NCBI RefSeq assembly: GCF_019890725.1
Contig: NZ_JAINZZ010000067.1
Coordinates: forward strand, 1-39,483
From: Actinacidiphila acidipaludis
Lineage (GTDB): Bacteria > Actinomycetota > Actinomycetes > Streptomycetales > Streptomycetaceae
Length of the DNA stretch: 39,483 bases
Reading direction: 5' to 3'
A program made the translations under genes and the position numbers. A model generated the notes under the pieces. That model was not told where the DNA came from. It saw nothing but the letters and a program-made list of their open reading frames with translations, and did no database searches. This document shows positions 15,935 through 23,601 of the stretch, in pieces. Position 1 is the first letter of the stretch; every line of letters begins with the position of its first letter.

Positions 15935-17905
15935 CTACTCGGCGGTCAGGAACTCGTGCAGCCCCAGCGGCCTGTTCACCACGCGGATGTCACCGATGTT
16001 GCCGTGGAAGACGATGTCGACGGCGCCGGCGTACTCGTGGCCGCCCACCAGCCAGGGCAGCCCGAGCGAAGTGAGGCCGACCGAGAGGCGGTCGGGGTTG
16101 TCGGCGACCGGCGCGCCCTCGACGTACAGCTTGGTGTAGCGGCCGTCGTTCACCACCGCCAGGTGCCACCACCTGAGCTCCACCAGGCCGTGGCCCCAGT
16201 TGGTCGTGGGGTAGGTGTCGTTCATCGGGTAGTGGTTGAACTGCGGCTCGCGGCCGTTGTTCGAGATCGACAGCTGGACGACCGGCTCGTTCGGGTCGGT
16301 GTTCTTCCCGTGCTTGCCCGCGGCCTGCGCCGAGCCCCGGCGGCTGAGGATCGACGCCCAGCCGTTGTTCCCGGCGTCCCAGTCGAGGGGCATGGAGACG
16401 AACGTCTCGATGGTGTAGCCGGACCTGAACGTCTCCGCGTTCAGCGGGGCGTTCGCCGCGGTGGTCAGGTACGCGCCGTGGACCGGGTTGCGGCCGCCCG
16501 TGAACTTCAGGCTGGCGTGCGCCGGCTGGTCAGGGTGGTGGTCGGCGGACCAGGTCAGCGCGTCGGAGGCCGTCCCGGGCACGGTGACCACGGTCAAGTC
16601 GTTACCCTTGCCCGACAGGTCGCGGATCTTCGTGCCCGCGCCGAGCGAGGAGCCGGGGGCGCCCTGCCCGTCGAAACGCCAGTACGCCAGCGTGCCCTTG
16701 ACCAGTTCCTTGGCGGCCGGCCGGGACGGCCGGACCGGGATCGGGACGAACCCGGAGAAGCGCTGGTCGAAGTCGATCGGGATCGAGAAGTTGTCGACCG
16801 GGCCGGTGATCCGGGCGTGCTCGGCGGCCAGCCGGGTGCGGGTCTCCGGCTTCTGCGCGAGGATCCACGGGTTGATCGTCTCGACGTCGATCGTGTTGCG
16901 GACCAGGTCGAAGTGGTACAGCCGGATCATGCCGCCACCGCCGAAGTACCGGTTCTGGTAGTTCGTGATGTGCATGTGCACGTCGTGGCCGGCCGCGTTC
17001 TGCGACGTCATCCGCCCGGGCGGCCAGTAGTGGCCGTTGAGGGTCAGGAAGACCTGGTCGTTGTCCTTGATCAGCTTGTCCCAGACCGTCTGCCCGTAGC
17101 CGGAGAGCACGGCGTTGTTCTCCGGGTCGCCGGACTCGTACGGGAAAACGTTGTCATCGTAAGGCGAGGCCACGATGTCGTGCGAGGTGAGGATCACCGG
17201 CATCTTCGGGTGGGCCTTGATGACCTCGTTGGCCCACGCGAAACCCTGGTCGGACGTCCGCCAGTCGAGGGCCAGCACCAGCCACGAGCGGCCGGCGGCC
17301 TCGAAGACGTGCGCGGTGTTGTAGCCGGTCGAGTCGGCGCCGGCGAAGGTCTTCGCGTGCTTGAAGCGCTGCGGGCCCATGGTCCGCAGGTAGGGCGTGT
17401 CGCCGCGGCTGTCGTCGCCGCTCACGTCGTGGTTGCCGGCCAGCACACTGTAGGCGGCGCCGTGCGCGTCCAGCATGGCGAACGCCTTGTCGACCTCCTG
17501 GAAGGACGACGGGTCGGCGTCCTCCGTCAGGTCACCGAGGTGCACCATGAAGACGATGTTGTTGTCGGGCGTCCCGCTGTTGTTGATGATGTAGCGGAAC
17601 GACTCCTCCTGCGGCGTCCGGTTGACGCTGTCCTGGCTGCCCCAGTAGAGGAACTGGGTGTCCGGCATGACGGCCAGGGTGAACTGCTGGGCGGTCGCGT
17701 CCGGCTGCCACGGACCGATCGTGCCGCCGCGCGCGGCGTCCGTGCCGTCGGCGGCCTCGGCGGCGACCGCGGGCGTCACGCCGAGGGCGGTCGCACCGAC
17801 GCCGGCCGCTGCCGCGCCCGCACCGGCCAGGGCCGCGTTACGCAGGAAGCCGCGCCTGCTGTGCCCGCCGTGTTCGTGTGACGGTGCGTCACCGTGAGTG
17901 CACAT
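15935..17905 (-). CDS. Tat-exported metallophosphoesterase with C-terminal LamG-like domain
   Basis: 656-residue secreted phosphoesterase. The N-terminus carries a twin-arginine signal (SRRGFLRN, 16-23, then an Ala/Gly hydrophobic stretch to about 49). Metallophosphoesterase motifs follow in order: PDTQ (Asp82), HLGDLTED (Asp125), AGNHD (158-160), LTSHD, LNGHYW. From about residue 430 there is a concanavalin-like (LamG/laminin-G 3) domain: LAYWRFDG, YTIETFVSMP, WWHLAVVNDGRYTKLYV, GNIGDIRVVNRPL. This module often binds carbohydrate. GGAAGGA precedes the ATG at 17905. Export by Tat fits a protein that folds around two metal ions before secretion. It may cleave phosphodiesters or phosphomonoesters at the cell surface; the substrate is unknown. 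It is transcribed alone. Confidence 0.88.
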   Translation of the reverse strand: MCTHGDAPSHEHGGHSRRGFLRNAALAGAGAAAAGVGATALGVTPAVAAEAADGTDAARGGTIGPWQPDATAQQFTLAVMPDTQFLYWGSQDSVNRTPQEESFRYIINNSGTPDNNIVFMVHLGDLTEDADPSSFQEVDKAFAMLDAHGAAYSVLAGNHDVSGDDSRGDTPYLRTMGPQRFKHAKTFAGADSTGYNTAHVFEAAGRSWLVLALDWRTSDQGFAWANEVIKAHPKMPVILTSHDIVASPYDDNVFPYESGDPENNAVLSGYGQTVWDKLIKDNDQVFLTLNGHYWPPGRMTSQNAAGHDVHMHITNYQNRYFGGGGMIRLYHFDLVRNTIDVETINPWILAQKPETRTRLAAEHARITGPVDNFSIPIDFDQRFSGFVPIPVRPSRPAAKELVKGTLAYWRFDGQGAPGSSLGAGTKIRDLSGKGNDLTVVTVPGTASDALTWSADHHPDQPAHASLKFTGGRNPVHGAYLTTAANAPLNAETFRSGYTIETFVSMPLDWDAGNNGWASILSRRGSAQAAGKHGKNTDPNEPVVQLSISNNGREPQFNHYPMNDTYPTTNWGHGLVELRWWHLAVVNDGRYTKLYVEGAPVADNPDRLSVGLTSLGLPWLVGGHEYAGAVDIVFHGNIGDIRVVNRPLGLHEFLTAE

Positions 17906-18272
17906 GGGGGTCCTTCCGGGGTGGTTGTCGCAAACGCAACGAAGCTAACCCGGAAGCCCCACGGTCCAGGCAGACGTGGGATGACGAACAGCGATCGAAT
18001 GGCTGACCAGGGCTGGAGCGCCCGCCGAACTGTGACCGGCGGCCTACCGCGCATGCGCGGACAGCGACGAAAGCGCACGTCAGGAGGGGTTCGGCAGGTC
18101 CTGCTCGCCCCGGCGGCCGGACCCGGCCGCCCCAGAGTGGAGGCGGCCGCGACCGGATTCAGTGACCGGTTCGGTGACCCGGCTCAGCGACCGGATTCAG
18201 TGACGGGGTTCAGTGACGGGGTTCAGTGACCGGGCTCGGCGACCCGTCCGCTGATCCGGTTCGGCGATCCGT
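17906..18272. other. Intergenic region between subtilase and metallophosphoesterase
   Basis: 367 bases without a convincing gene. From the right it holds the 13-bp tandem repeat (listed separately), then a perfect 14-bp palindrome CCGCGCATGCGCGG at 18047-18060, and nearest the metallophosphoesterase its presumed promoter. TAGCTT near 17942-17947 on the minus strand is a possible -10, without a clear -35. Confidence 0.5.
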
Positions 18273-18276
18273 TCAC
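18151..18276. repeat. Degenerate 13-bp tandem repeat array
   Basis: About ten head-to-tail units of 12-13 bases, consensus GACCGGATTCAGT. Two adjacent units, GACGGGGTTCAGT, are identical, and GACCGGATTCAGT itself occurs twice. The array begins in the intergenic space and its last unit touches the stop codon of the subtilase gene (18273-18275). There are no unique spacers, so it is not CRISPR. Function unknown. Confidence 0.75.
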
Positions 18277-21200
18277 CGGCGGAGGGGAAGGCGGTGGACA
18301 CCGCCGTCGACCGTGCCGACGTACAGCGCGCTGCCGTCGGGTGCCGCCGCCAGCCGCGTGGCGTCGAGGTCCTGCAGCCCCGCCGACACGCTGCTCCAGG
18401 TGCGCCCGTCGTCGCTGCTGCGCAGCACGCCCCGGCCGCCCTTGAGCAGGCCGTTCGGGTACGTCTCGGCCGTGGCCGCGTACAGCGCCCCGCCGACCCG
18501 CAGCACGTCGGAGACCGAGGCGGGCAGCCCGCCGAGGTTCCCGGCGGTGAACGTCCGGCCGCCGTCGGAGCTCACCCGGATGCCGTCGCCGCCGACGATC
18601 AGCCGCGGGCCGTCGAGGGTGATGGCGGTGACCGGGCCGTCCGCGACCTTGGCCACCGTCGCCCCGCCGTCGTCGGACCGGTAGAGCCCGTCGGCGGCGC
18701 CCAGCCACAGCCGGTCGGGACGCACCGGGTCGCCGGTCAGCGCCGAGTAGACCCGGTCCTGGTGCAGCACCTTCCAGGTCTTCCCGCCGTCGGCGGTGGT
18801 GTAGAGACCGGACTGGTCCTCCACGTGGTACGCCACCGTCACCCGGTCCGGGTCCGCCGGGTTCACCAGCAGCGCGTCCGGGACCTCGCTGTAGGAGCCC
18901 ATCGTCGTCCAGGTCGCCCCGGCGTCGGCGCTGCGCTGCACGTTGAACTGACCGATCGCCAGCTTCACGACCCGCCACACCACGTCGTGGCCGGCCGTGG
19001 CCAGCAGCGGCACCTGGCAGCCGAAGCAGCCCTCGTTGCCCGACCGGCCCCACTCGGGCGAGGCCACCGGAAGGGCGGTGCGGTAGGTGCCGCTCCACGT
19101 GCCGGCCAGCAGGTTCCCGCCGCTCACCGCGAGGTCGAACACCGTCTGGCCCTGGACGCCGATCCGGTGCGCGCCGCTGCCGTCGGCGGCGCTGCGGTAC
19201 ACGCCGTCCTCCTCGGAGGACACGGTCACCGAGCCGTCGGCCCATCGGTCGTAGTCCGTGATCAGCGCCCGGGGCGACGGCAGCGGGTGCTGCTGCCAGG
19301 TGCGGCCCTGGTCGTGGCTGACCCAGCTCGTGTCGTCACTGCCCGCGCCGATGTACAGGTCGCCGCCGGACGCGATCAGGCCGCCGCCCCCGCTGTAGGG
19401 CAGCGTCAGCGTGGTCGACCAGGTGGCGCCGTGGTCGTGGCTGACCTCGACGCCGTTGCCGATCTCCCAGACCGCGAGGGTGTCGCCGACGACGGCCAGG
19501 CCGGACAGCAGGGTGCTGTCGAGGAGCTGCCGCGGGGTGCCGGGCGTGCCGTCCGCGACGCCGGGCACGGCCCACAGGCCGTTGTCGTACGTCTCCAGGT
19601 ACAGGACGCCGCCGCTCATGACCGCCTTGCGGACGGTGCCGGCGACACCGCTGGGTACGGTGTTCCACGTCGCGCCGCCGTCGGTGCTGACCACCAGGTC
19701 CGTGCCGGTCACCGCGACCAGGGTGTGGGCCTGCTCGTCGGCCGTGAAGGAAAGGATGTCGCTGGACAGGGTGTCCAGGACCTGCCAGGTGCGGCCGCGG
19801 TCACGGGTCTGCAGGAGGTAACTGCGGCCCGGCGAACCGCCGTCGACGGCGTACCACCAGTGGGCCGCGTCCCGCGGGTCGATGACGACACTGCCGTTGC
19901 CCTGCGCCACCGGAAGGCGGGCGAGCCGGTTCCAGGAGGCGCCCTTGTCCCCGGTGACCCACAGGGCGGAGTCGCCGTACTGGGTCAGCACGGCCTGGTC
20001 GGGGGCGCTCGGCGCCGTCGTCAGGGCGCCGGCCTCGTTGTTCGGGCCGACGGGCTGCCACGCGGAGCCGGGCGCGGCCGGCGGTGTCACCTCGAAGGCG
20101 TCGGCGCCCACGAGCCGTTGCCCGGTCGCCGCCGCGGCGTTCGCCGCGACCTTGTACGCGCCCGGGGTGCTGCCGGTCAGCGGCGCGGTGTACCAGGTGG
20201 CGTGGTCGAGCGTCGCCGTGACGGTGATCGGCCGGCCCCGCGGCGGGGTGACGGTCAGCACCGGCGCGGCCGCCAGCGGGGTGGGGCTGTAGACGTACGC
20301 GGTCGCATGGCCGTCACTGGGATCGGGGGAGACCCGCACGGTCAGCGGCCGCACCGCCAGCAGATAGGGCACGGTGAGCGGTGAACCGTGGTCGGGACGC
20401 ACCGAGATGCGGCCGTCGAGGTCGGTGTCCGCGTCCGGCCGCGCGGCGGAGACCCGCACCGTGATCCGTGCGGTGCCGCCCGCCGGGACCGACACGTGCC
20501 GCGGAGTCACCGTGGCGTGGCCGGTCGCCGAGAGCGTGGCGGTGATCCTGCTGCGGCCCGGGTTGGACAGGGCGACCGTGCGGGTCGCCCCGACGGTGGG
20601 GCGGGCCATGTCGGCCAGGCCCAGCGAGACGGTGGCGGGCGCGGCGGTCAGCACGCTGTCCGCCGCGGCGGCGACGTCGAGCCGGCCCGCGCCCTGGGTG
20701 GCGATGCCGGGGCCGTCCAGCGGCTTCGCGGAACCCACCAGCGCCGAAGTGATCTGCTGCGGGGTGTCCTTCGGACGGAGCTGGCGCATCAGCGCCGCGG
20801 CGCCGGCCACGTGCGGAGCCGCCATCGACGTCCCCGACATCCGGTACACGCCGGGCGTCCAGGCGCTGTACATGGTGGATCTGATCTGCACGCCGGGCGC
20901 CACGATGTCGGGCTTGAGCGCGAAGGTGCCGGGCACCGGGCCGCGGGAGGAGAAGGAGGCCATCTGGTCGGTCACGTCGCTGCCGCTGATCCGGACGGTG
21001 GCCTGCCCGTTCGCGGCCCTGGCCGCCATCTCCCGGTAGGCGAACTCGTCCAGGCTCATCAGGACGACGGAGTCGAAGCGCATGTCGTCACCGGAGGCGC
21101 TGACATGCGGCGAGCTGGGCTGCGCCGGGACCACGCCGCGCTCGGCGGGCACCGACTGCGGCCCCACCGCGCCGCTGGGCGCGCCGCCGAAGACGGCCAC

Positions 21201-22457
21201 CGCGCCGCGCTTCTCGGCCTCCTGCGCGAGCTGCGCGAACCAGGGGTCGAGGCCGGGGCCGAGGGCGTGCTGCACGAGCAGGGCCTTGCCGCGGACGTCG
21301 CCGACGGCGTCCCAGTCGACGGGGTCGGCCGTCCCGAGGTCCACCACCTGGGCGGTGACGGGCTTGACCGGCCCGTTGGCGGACATCAACCACGGTTGTG
21401 CCTGGACCAGTTCGGGCTTCGCCCCGGCGGTTCCCGAGACGTACGACGCGGACGCCAGCCGTACTCCGCTGGTGGAGGCGCCGACGGCGATGACGCCGTC
21501 GGCCGCGGCGGGCGTGCCGACCGTCTCGGGGCCGGGACCGTCGTTGCCGGCGGCCGCCACCACGACGACACCGGCCTTCACGGCGGCCGTCGCGGCCAGT
21601 CCCAGCGGGTCCGTGCCGTCGCCGGGACCGCCCAGGCTCATGTTGACGACGTCGGCGCGGTGCGGGTTGGCCGGGTCGGTGGCCGCCTCCAGGCCGGCGA
21701 TGATGTCGGAGGTGTACCCGCTGCCGCTGTCGTCCATGACCTTGTACGCGGTCAGGGTCGCGTCAGGAGCGACACCGGTGATGCCGCCGGGCTCGGCGGC
21801 CTTGGCCGCGACGATGCCCGCCACGTGGGTGCCGTGCCCGTTGTCGTCCATGGGGTCGTCGTCGTTGTTCACGAAGTCGTGGCCGGCCACGACCTTGCAG
21901 CCCGGACCGAGGCAGCCGCCCAGGTCGGGGTGCCGGTAGTCGACGCCGGAGTCGAGCAGGGCGACCGTGACGCCCTTGCCGCGCACCGGCGAGCCGTCCG
22001 GTCCCTTGCGCTTCCACACCTCGGGTGCGCCGATCAGCGGCACGCTGACGTCGGTGAGGGTGTGCATCGGCGCGTCGGGGACCACCGCGGCGACGCCGGG
22101 CAGCCGTCCCAGCGCGGCGAGGTCGCCCTCGTGGACGGTCATGGCCACGGAGTCGCTCAGCAGGCCGAACCGGCGTACGGAGCCCGGGTGCACGCCCGCG
22201 CCGCGCGCGTCGGCCAGGAAGGTGTCCTGGGCGGCGGCGAGGGTCTGGCGCCGGGCGGATATGCGGGCGGTGCCCGCGGAGTCCGAAGCGTCCAGGCGGG
22301 CACCGTCGGCGGCCGGGGTACCGGACAGCTCGACGATGACCCGGCGCTCCGCCCCGCCGCCCGCCGCGGCGGCGGCCGGTGGCAGCGCGGTGAGCAGCGC
22401 GCCGGCGGTCACGGCGGCAACGGCGAAGGCCACGGGCCTTCTTGGGTTGATTGGCAT
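18273..22457 (-). CDS. Secreted subtilase (S8) fused to an Asp-box (BNR/sortilin-like) propeller
   Basis: 1394-residue exported serine protease. A Sec signal (about 1-32) is followed by an inhibitor-I9-like propeptide (about 37-135) and the S8 domain. The triad is Asp169 (ALLDSGVD), His208 (DNGHGTH) and Ser544 (MSGTSMAAPHV); the oxyanion Asn is in AAGNDGP. A PA-like insertion (about 350-490) sits before the Ser block. Two beta-sandwich regions follow, then from about residue 810 a propeller with roughly ten Asp-box motifs of the SxDxGxTW type (STDGGATWN, SHDHGATWS, SHDQGRTWQ, SADAGATWT, TADGGKTWK, SSDDGRTWS and others). The ATG at 22457 is chosen because the signal peptide starts there and AGGAA lies upstream. 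The propeller could bind substrate or cell-surface glycans. It is divergent from a TrmB/LuxR-type regulator that may control it. Confidence 0.92.
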   Translation of the reverse strand: MPINPRRPVAFAVAAVTAGALLTALPPAAAAAGGGAERRVIVELSGTPAADGARLDASDSAGTARISARRQTLAAAQDTFLADARGAGVHPGSVRRFGLLSDSVAMTVHEGDLAALGRLPGVAAVVPDAPMHTLTDVSVPLIGAPEVWKRKGPDGSPVRGKGVTVALLDSGVDYRHPDLGGCLGPGCKVVAGHDFVNNDDDPMDDNGHGTHVAGIVAAKAAEPGGITGVAPDATLTAYKVMDDSGSGYTSDIIAGLEAATDPANPHRADVVNMSLGGPGDGTDPLGLAATAAVKAGVVVVAAAGNDGPGPETVGTPAAADGVIAVGASTSGVRLASASYVSGTAGAKPELVQAQPWLMSANGPVKPVTAQVVDLGTADPVDWDAVGDVRGKALLVQHALGPGLDPWFAQLAQEAEKRGAVAVFGGAPSGAVGPQSVPAERGVVPAQPSSPHVSASGDDMRFDSVVLMSLDEFAYREMAARAANGQATVRISGSDVTDQMASFSSRGPVPGTFALKPDIVAPGVQIRSTMYSAWTPGVYRMSGTSMAAPHVAGAAALMRQLRPKDTPQQITSALVGSAKPLDGPGIATQGAGRLDVAAAADSVLTAAPATVSLGLADMARPTVGATRTVALSNPGRSRITATLSATGHATVTPRHVSVPAGGTARITVRVSAARPDADTDLDGRISVRPDHGSPLTVPYLLAVRPLTVRVSPDPSDGHATAYVYSPTPLAAAPVLTVTPPRGRPITVTATLDHATWYTAPLTGSTPGAYKVAANAAAATGQRLVGADAFEVTPPAAPGSAWQPVGPNNEAGALTTAPSAPDQAVLTQYGDSALWVTGDKGASWNRLARLPVAQGNGSVVIDPRDAAHWWYAVDGGSPGRSYLLQTRDRGRTWQVLDTLSSDILSFTADEQAHTLVAVTGTDLVVSTDGGATWNTVPSGVAGTVRKAVMSGGVLYLETYDNGLWAVPGVADGTPGTPRQLLDSTLLSGLAVVGDTLAVWEIGNGVEVSHDHGATWSTTLTLPYSGGGGLIASGGDLYIGAGSDDTSWVSHDQGRTWQQHPLPSPRALITDYDRWADGSVTVSSEEDGVYRSAADGSGAHRIGVQGQTVFDLAVSGGNLLAGTWSGTYRTALPVASPEWGRSGNEGCFGCQVPLLATAGHDVVWRVVKLAIGQFNVQRSADAGATWTTMGSYSEVPDALLVNPADPDRVTVAYHVEDQSGLYTTADGGKTWKVLHQDRVYSALTGDPVRPDRLWLGAADGLYRSDDGGATVAKVADGPVTAITLDGPRLIVGGDGIRVSSDGGRTFTAGNLGGLPASVSDVLRVGGALYAATAETYPNGLLKGGRGVLRSSDDGRTWSSVSAGLQDLDATRLAAAPDGSALYVGTVDGGVHRLPLRR

Positions 22458-22529
22458 GACTGAGTTCCTACGTCGGCATGGACCGCGGGACAACGGATCA
22501 TGCCTGGCCCGTTGCAGCCATTGGCACAA

Positions 22530-23495
22530 ATGAGCCACCATTCCCGGGTGCCCCATGATCTGACTCCGGCTGGAATCGACCCATTTGACGAATCCGTCTA
22601 CCACGCCGCGGTCAGCCGGCGGGTGGCCTCACCGGCGGAGATAGCCGCCGAACTGGACTGCTCCGCCGAGCGGGTGGGCCGGGCGCTGGACCGGCTGCGT
22701 GAACACGGGCTGGTGGGGCGGCTCGCGGGCAGCCGCCGCCGGTACGCCGCGATCGAACCGCAGACCGCGCTGGACGCCCTGGTCCGGTCCCGGACCAGCG
22801 AGCTGGAGCATGTGCGGGTGGCCGCCGCGGAGTTGTCCCGGATGTTCGCCGCCGCGCGCGAGGACGACGCCGAGGAAGTGGAGATCGCCACCGGCGGCGA
22901 CGCGCTGGGCCGCTGGTTCGTGACCCTCCAGCAGCAGGCCAGGGAGGAGGTCCGCACGCTCGACCGGCCGCCGTACGCGCTGACCACCTCGAACCCGGTG
23001 GAGGCGGCGGCCATGAGCCGCGGCGTGGTCTACCGGGCGGTGTACGCGCCGGAGGCCCTGGAGTGGCCCGGCGTGCTGGACGACATCCGCGACCTGGTCA
23101 AGCGCGGCGAGAAGGCCCGGGTGCTGCCCGGACTGCGGGTGAAGGTCGCCATCGCCGACCACCGGCTCGCCCTCATGCCGCTGTCCCTGGACCTCACCCA
23201 GGTGCGCGCCGCCATCATCCGCCCGTCCGCGCTGCTGGACGCGGTCGTCGACTACTGGGAGCTGTGCTGGCGGCAGGCCCTGCCACTGGACGCGCCGGCC
23301 GACGACCCGCTGGGTGAGGAGGACCGGCAGATGCTGACGCTGCTGGTGAGCGGGCTGAAGGACGACGCGATCGCCCGCCAGCTCGGCTGGTCCGTCCGCA
23401 CGATGCGGCGCCGCACGCGCCGCCTCCACGAACTGCTCGGCGCCTCCAACCGCTTCCAGGCGGGCGTGATCGCGACCCGGCGGGGATGGATCTAG
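22530..23495 (+). CDS. TrmB/LuxR-type transcriptional regulator, divergent from the subtilase
   Basis: 321-residue DNA-binding protein with two candidate DNA-binding regions. The N-terminal winged helix resembles TrmB-type domains (SPAEIAAELDCSAERVGRALDRLREHGLV). The C-terminal helix-turn-helix is LuxR-like: LTLLVSGLKDDAIARQLG followed by SVRTMRRRTRRLHELLGA. The middle (about 100-245) resembles the ligand or regulatory region of similar Streptomyces proteins; no kinase or receiver domain is present. The ATG at 22530 leaves only 72 bases to the divergent subtilase start; GTG codons slightly downstream are possible alternatives. Regulators of this type often sit beside secreted-protease genes, so control of the subtilase is likely but inferred. 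Confidence 0.82.
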   Translation: MSHHSRVPHDLTPAGIDPFDESVYHAAVSRRVASPAEIAAELDCSAERVGRALDRLREHGLVGRLAGSRRRYAAIEPQTALDALVRSRTSELEHVRVAAAELSRMFAAAREDDAEEVEIATGGDALGRWFVTLQQQAREEVRTLDRPPYALTTSNPVEAAAMSRGVVYRAVYAPEALEWPGVLDDIRDLVKRGEKARVLPGLRVKVAIADHRLALMPLSLDLTQVRAAIIRPSALLDAVVDYWELCWRQALPLDAPADDPLGEEDRQMLTLLVSGLKDDAIARQLGWSVRTMRRRTRRLHELLGASNRFQAGVIATRRGWI

Positions 23496-23574
23496 GATCG
23501 GGCGCTTCTGGGACGCCCCTGACCACCAAAAAAGCCCCAATCCGTCATAAACTGGGATGAACGCCGTTCGGCTC

Positions 23575-23586
23575 CGTGTGCACACG
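23575..23586. promoter_or_regulatory. 12-bp perfect palindrome upstream of gltD
   Basis: CGTGTGCACACG, a perfect palindrome, 15 bases upstream of the gltD start and just before its ribosome site. It may be an operator for gltD, or chance; a 12-bp palindrome is not rare in such GC-rich DNA. Confidence 0.25.
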
Positions 23587-23601
23587 CGATGGAGGCGGCG
23601 C

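Noticed and set aside
15308..17881. 857-codon plus-strand frame opposite the metallophosphoesterase.
   Set aside because: Shadow of the real gene; no domains, no ribosome site, and low-complexity composition.
18151..18276. CRISPR array as an explanation of the 13-bp repeats.
   Set aside because: Units are short, degenerate and directly adjacent, with no unique spacers and no cas genes nearby.
23500..23518. GGGCG/CGCCC hairpin after the TrmB/LuxR-type gene as a terminator.
   Set aside because: Only five base pairs with a 9-base loop; too weak in DNA of this composition.
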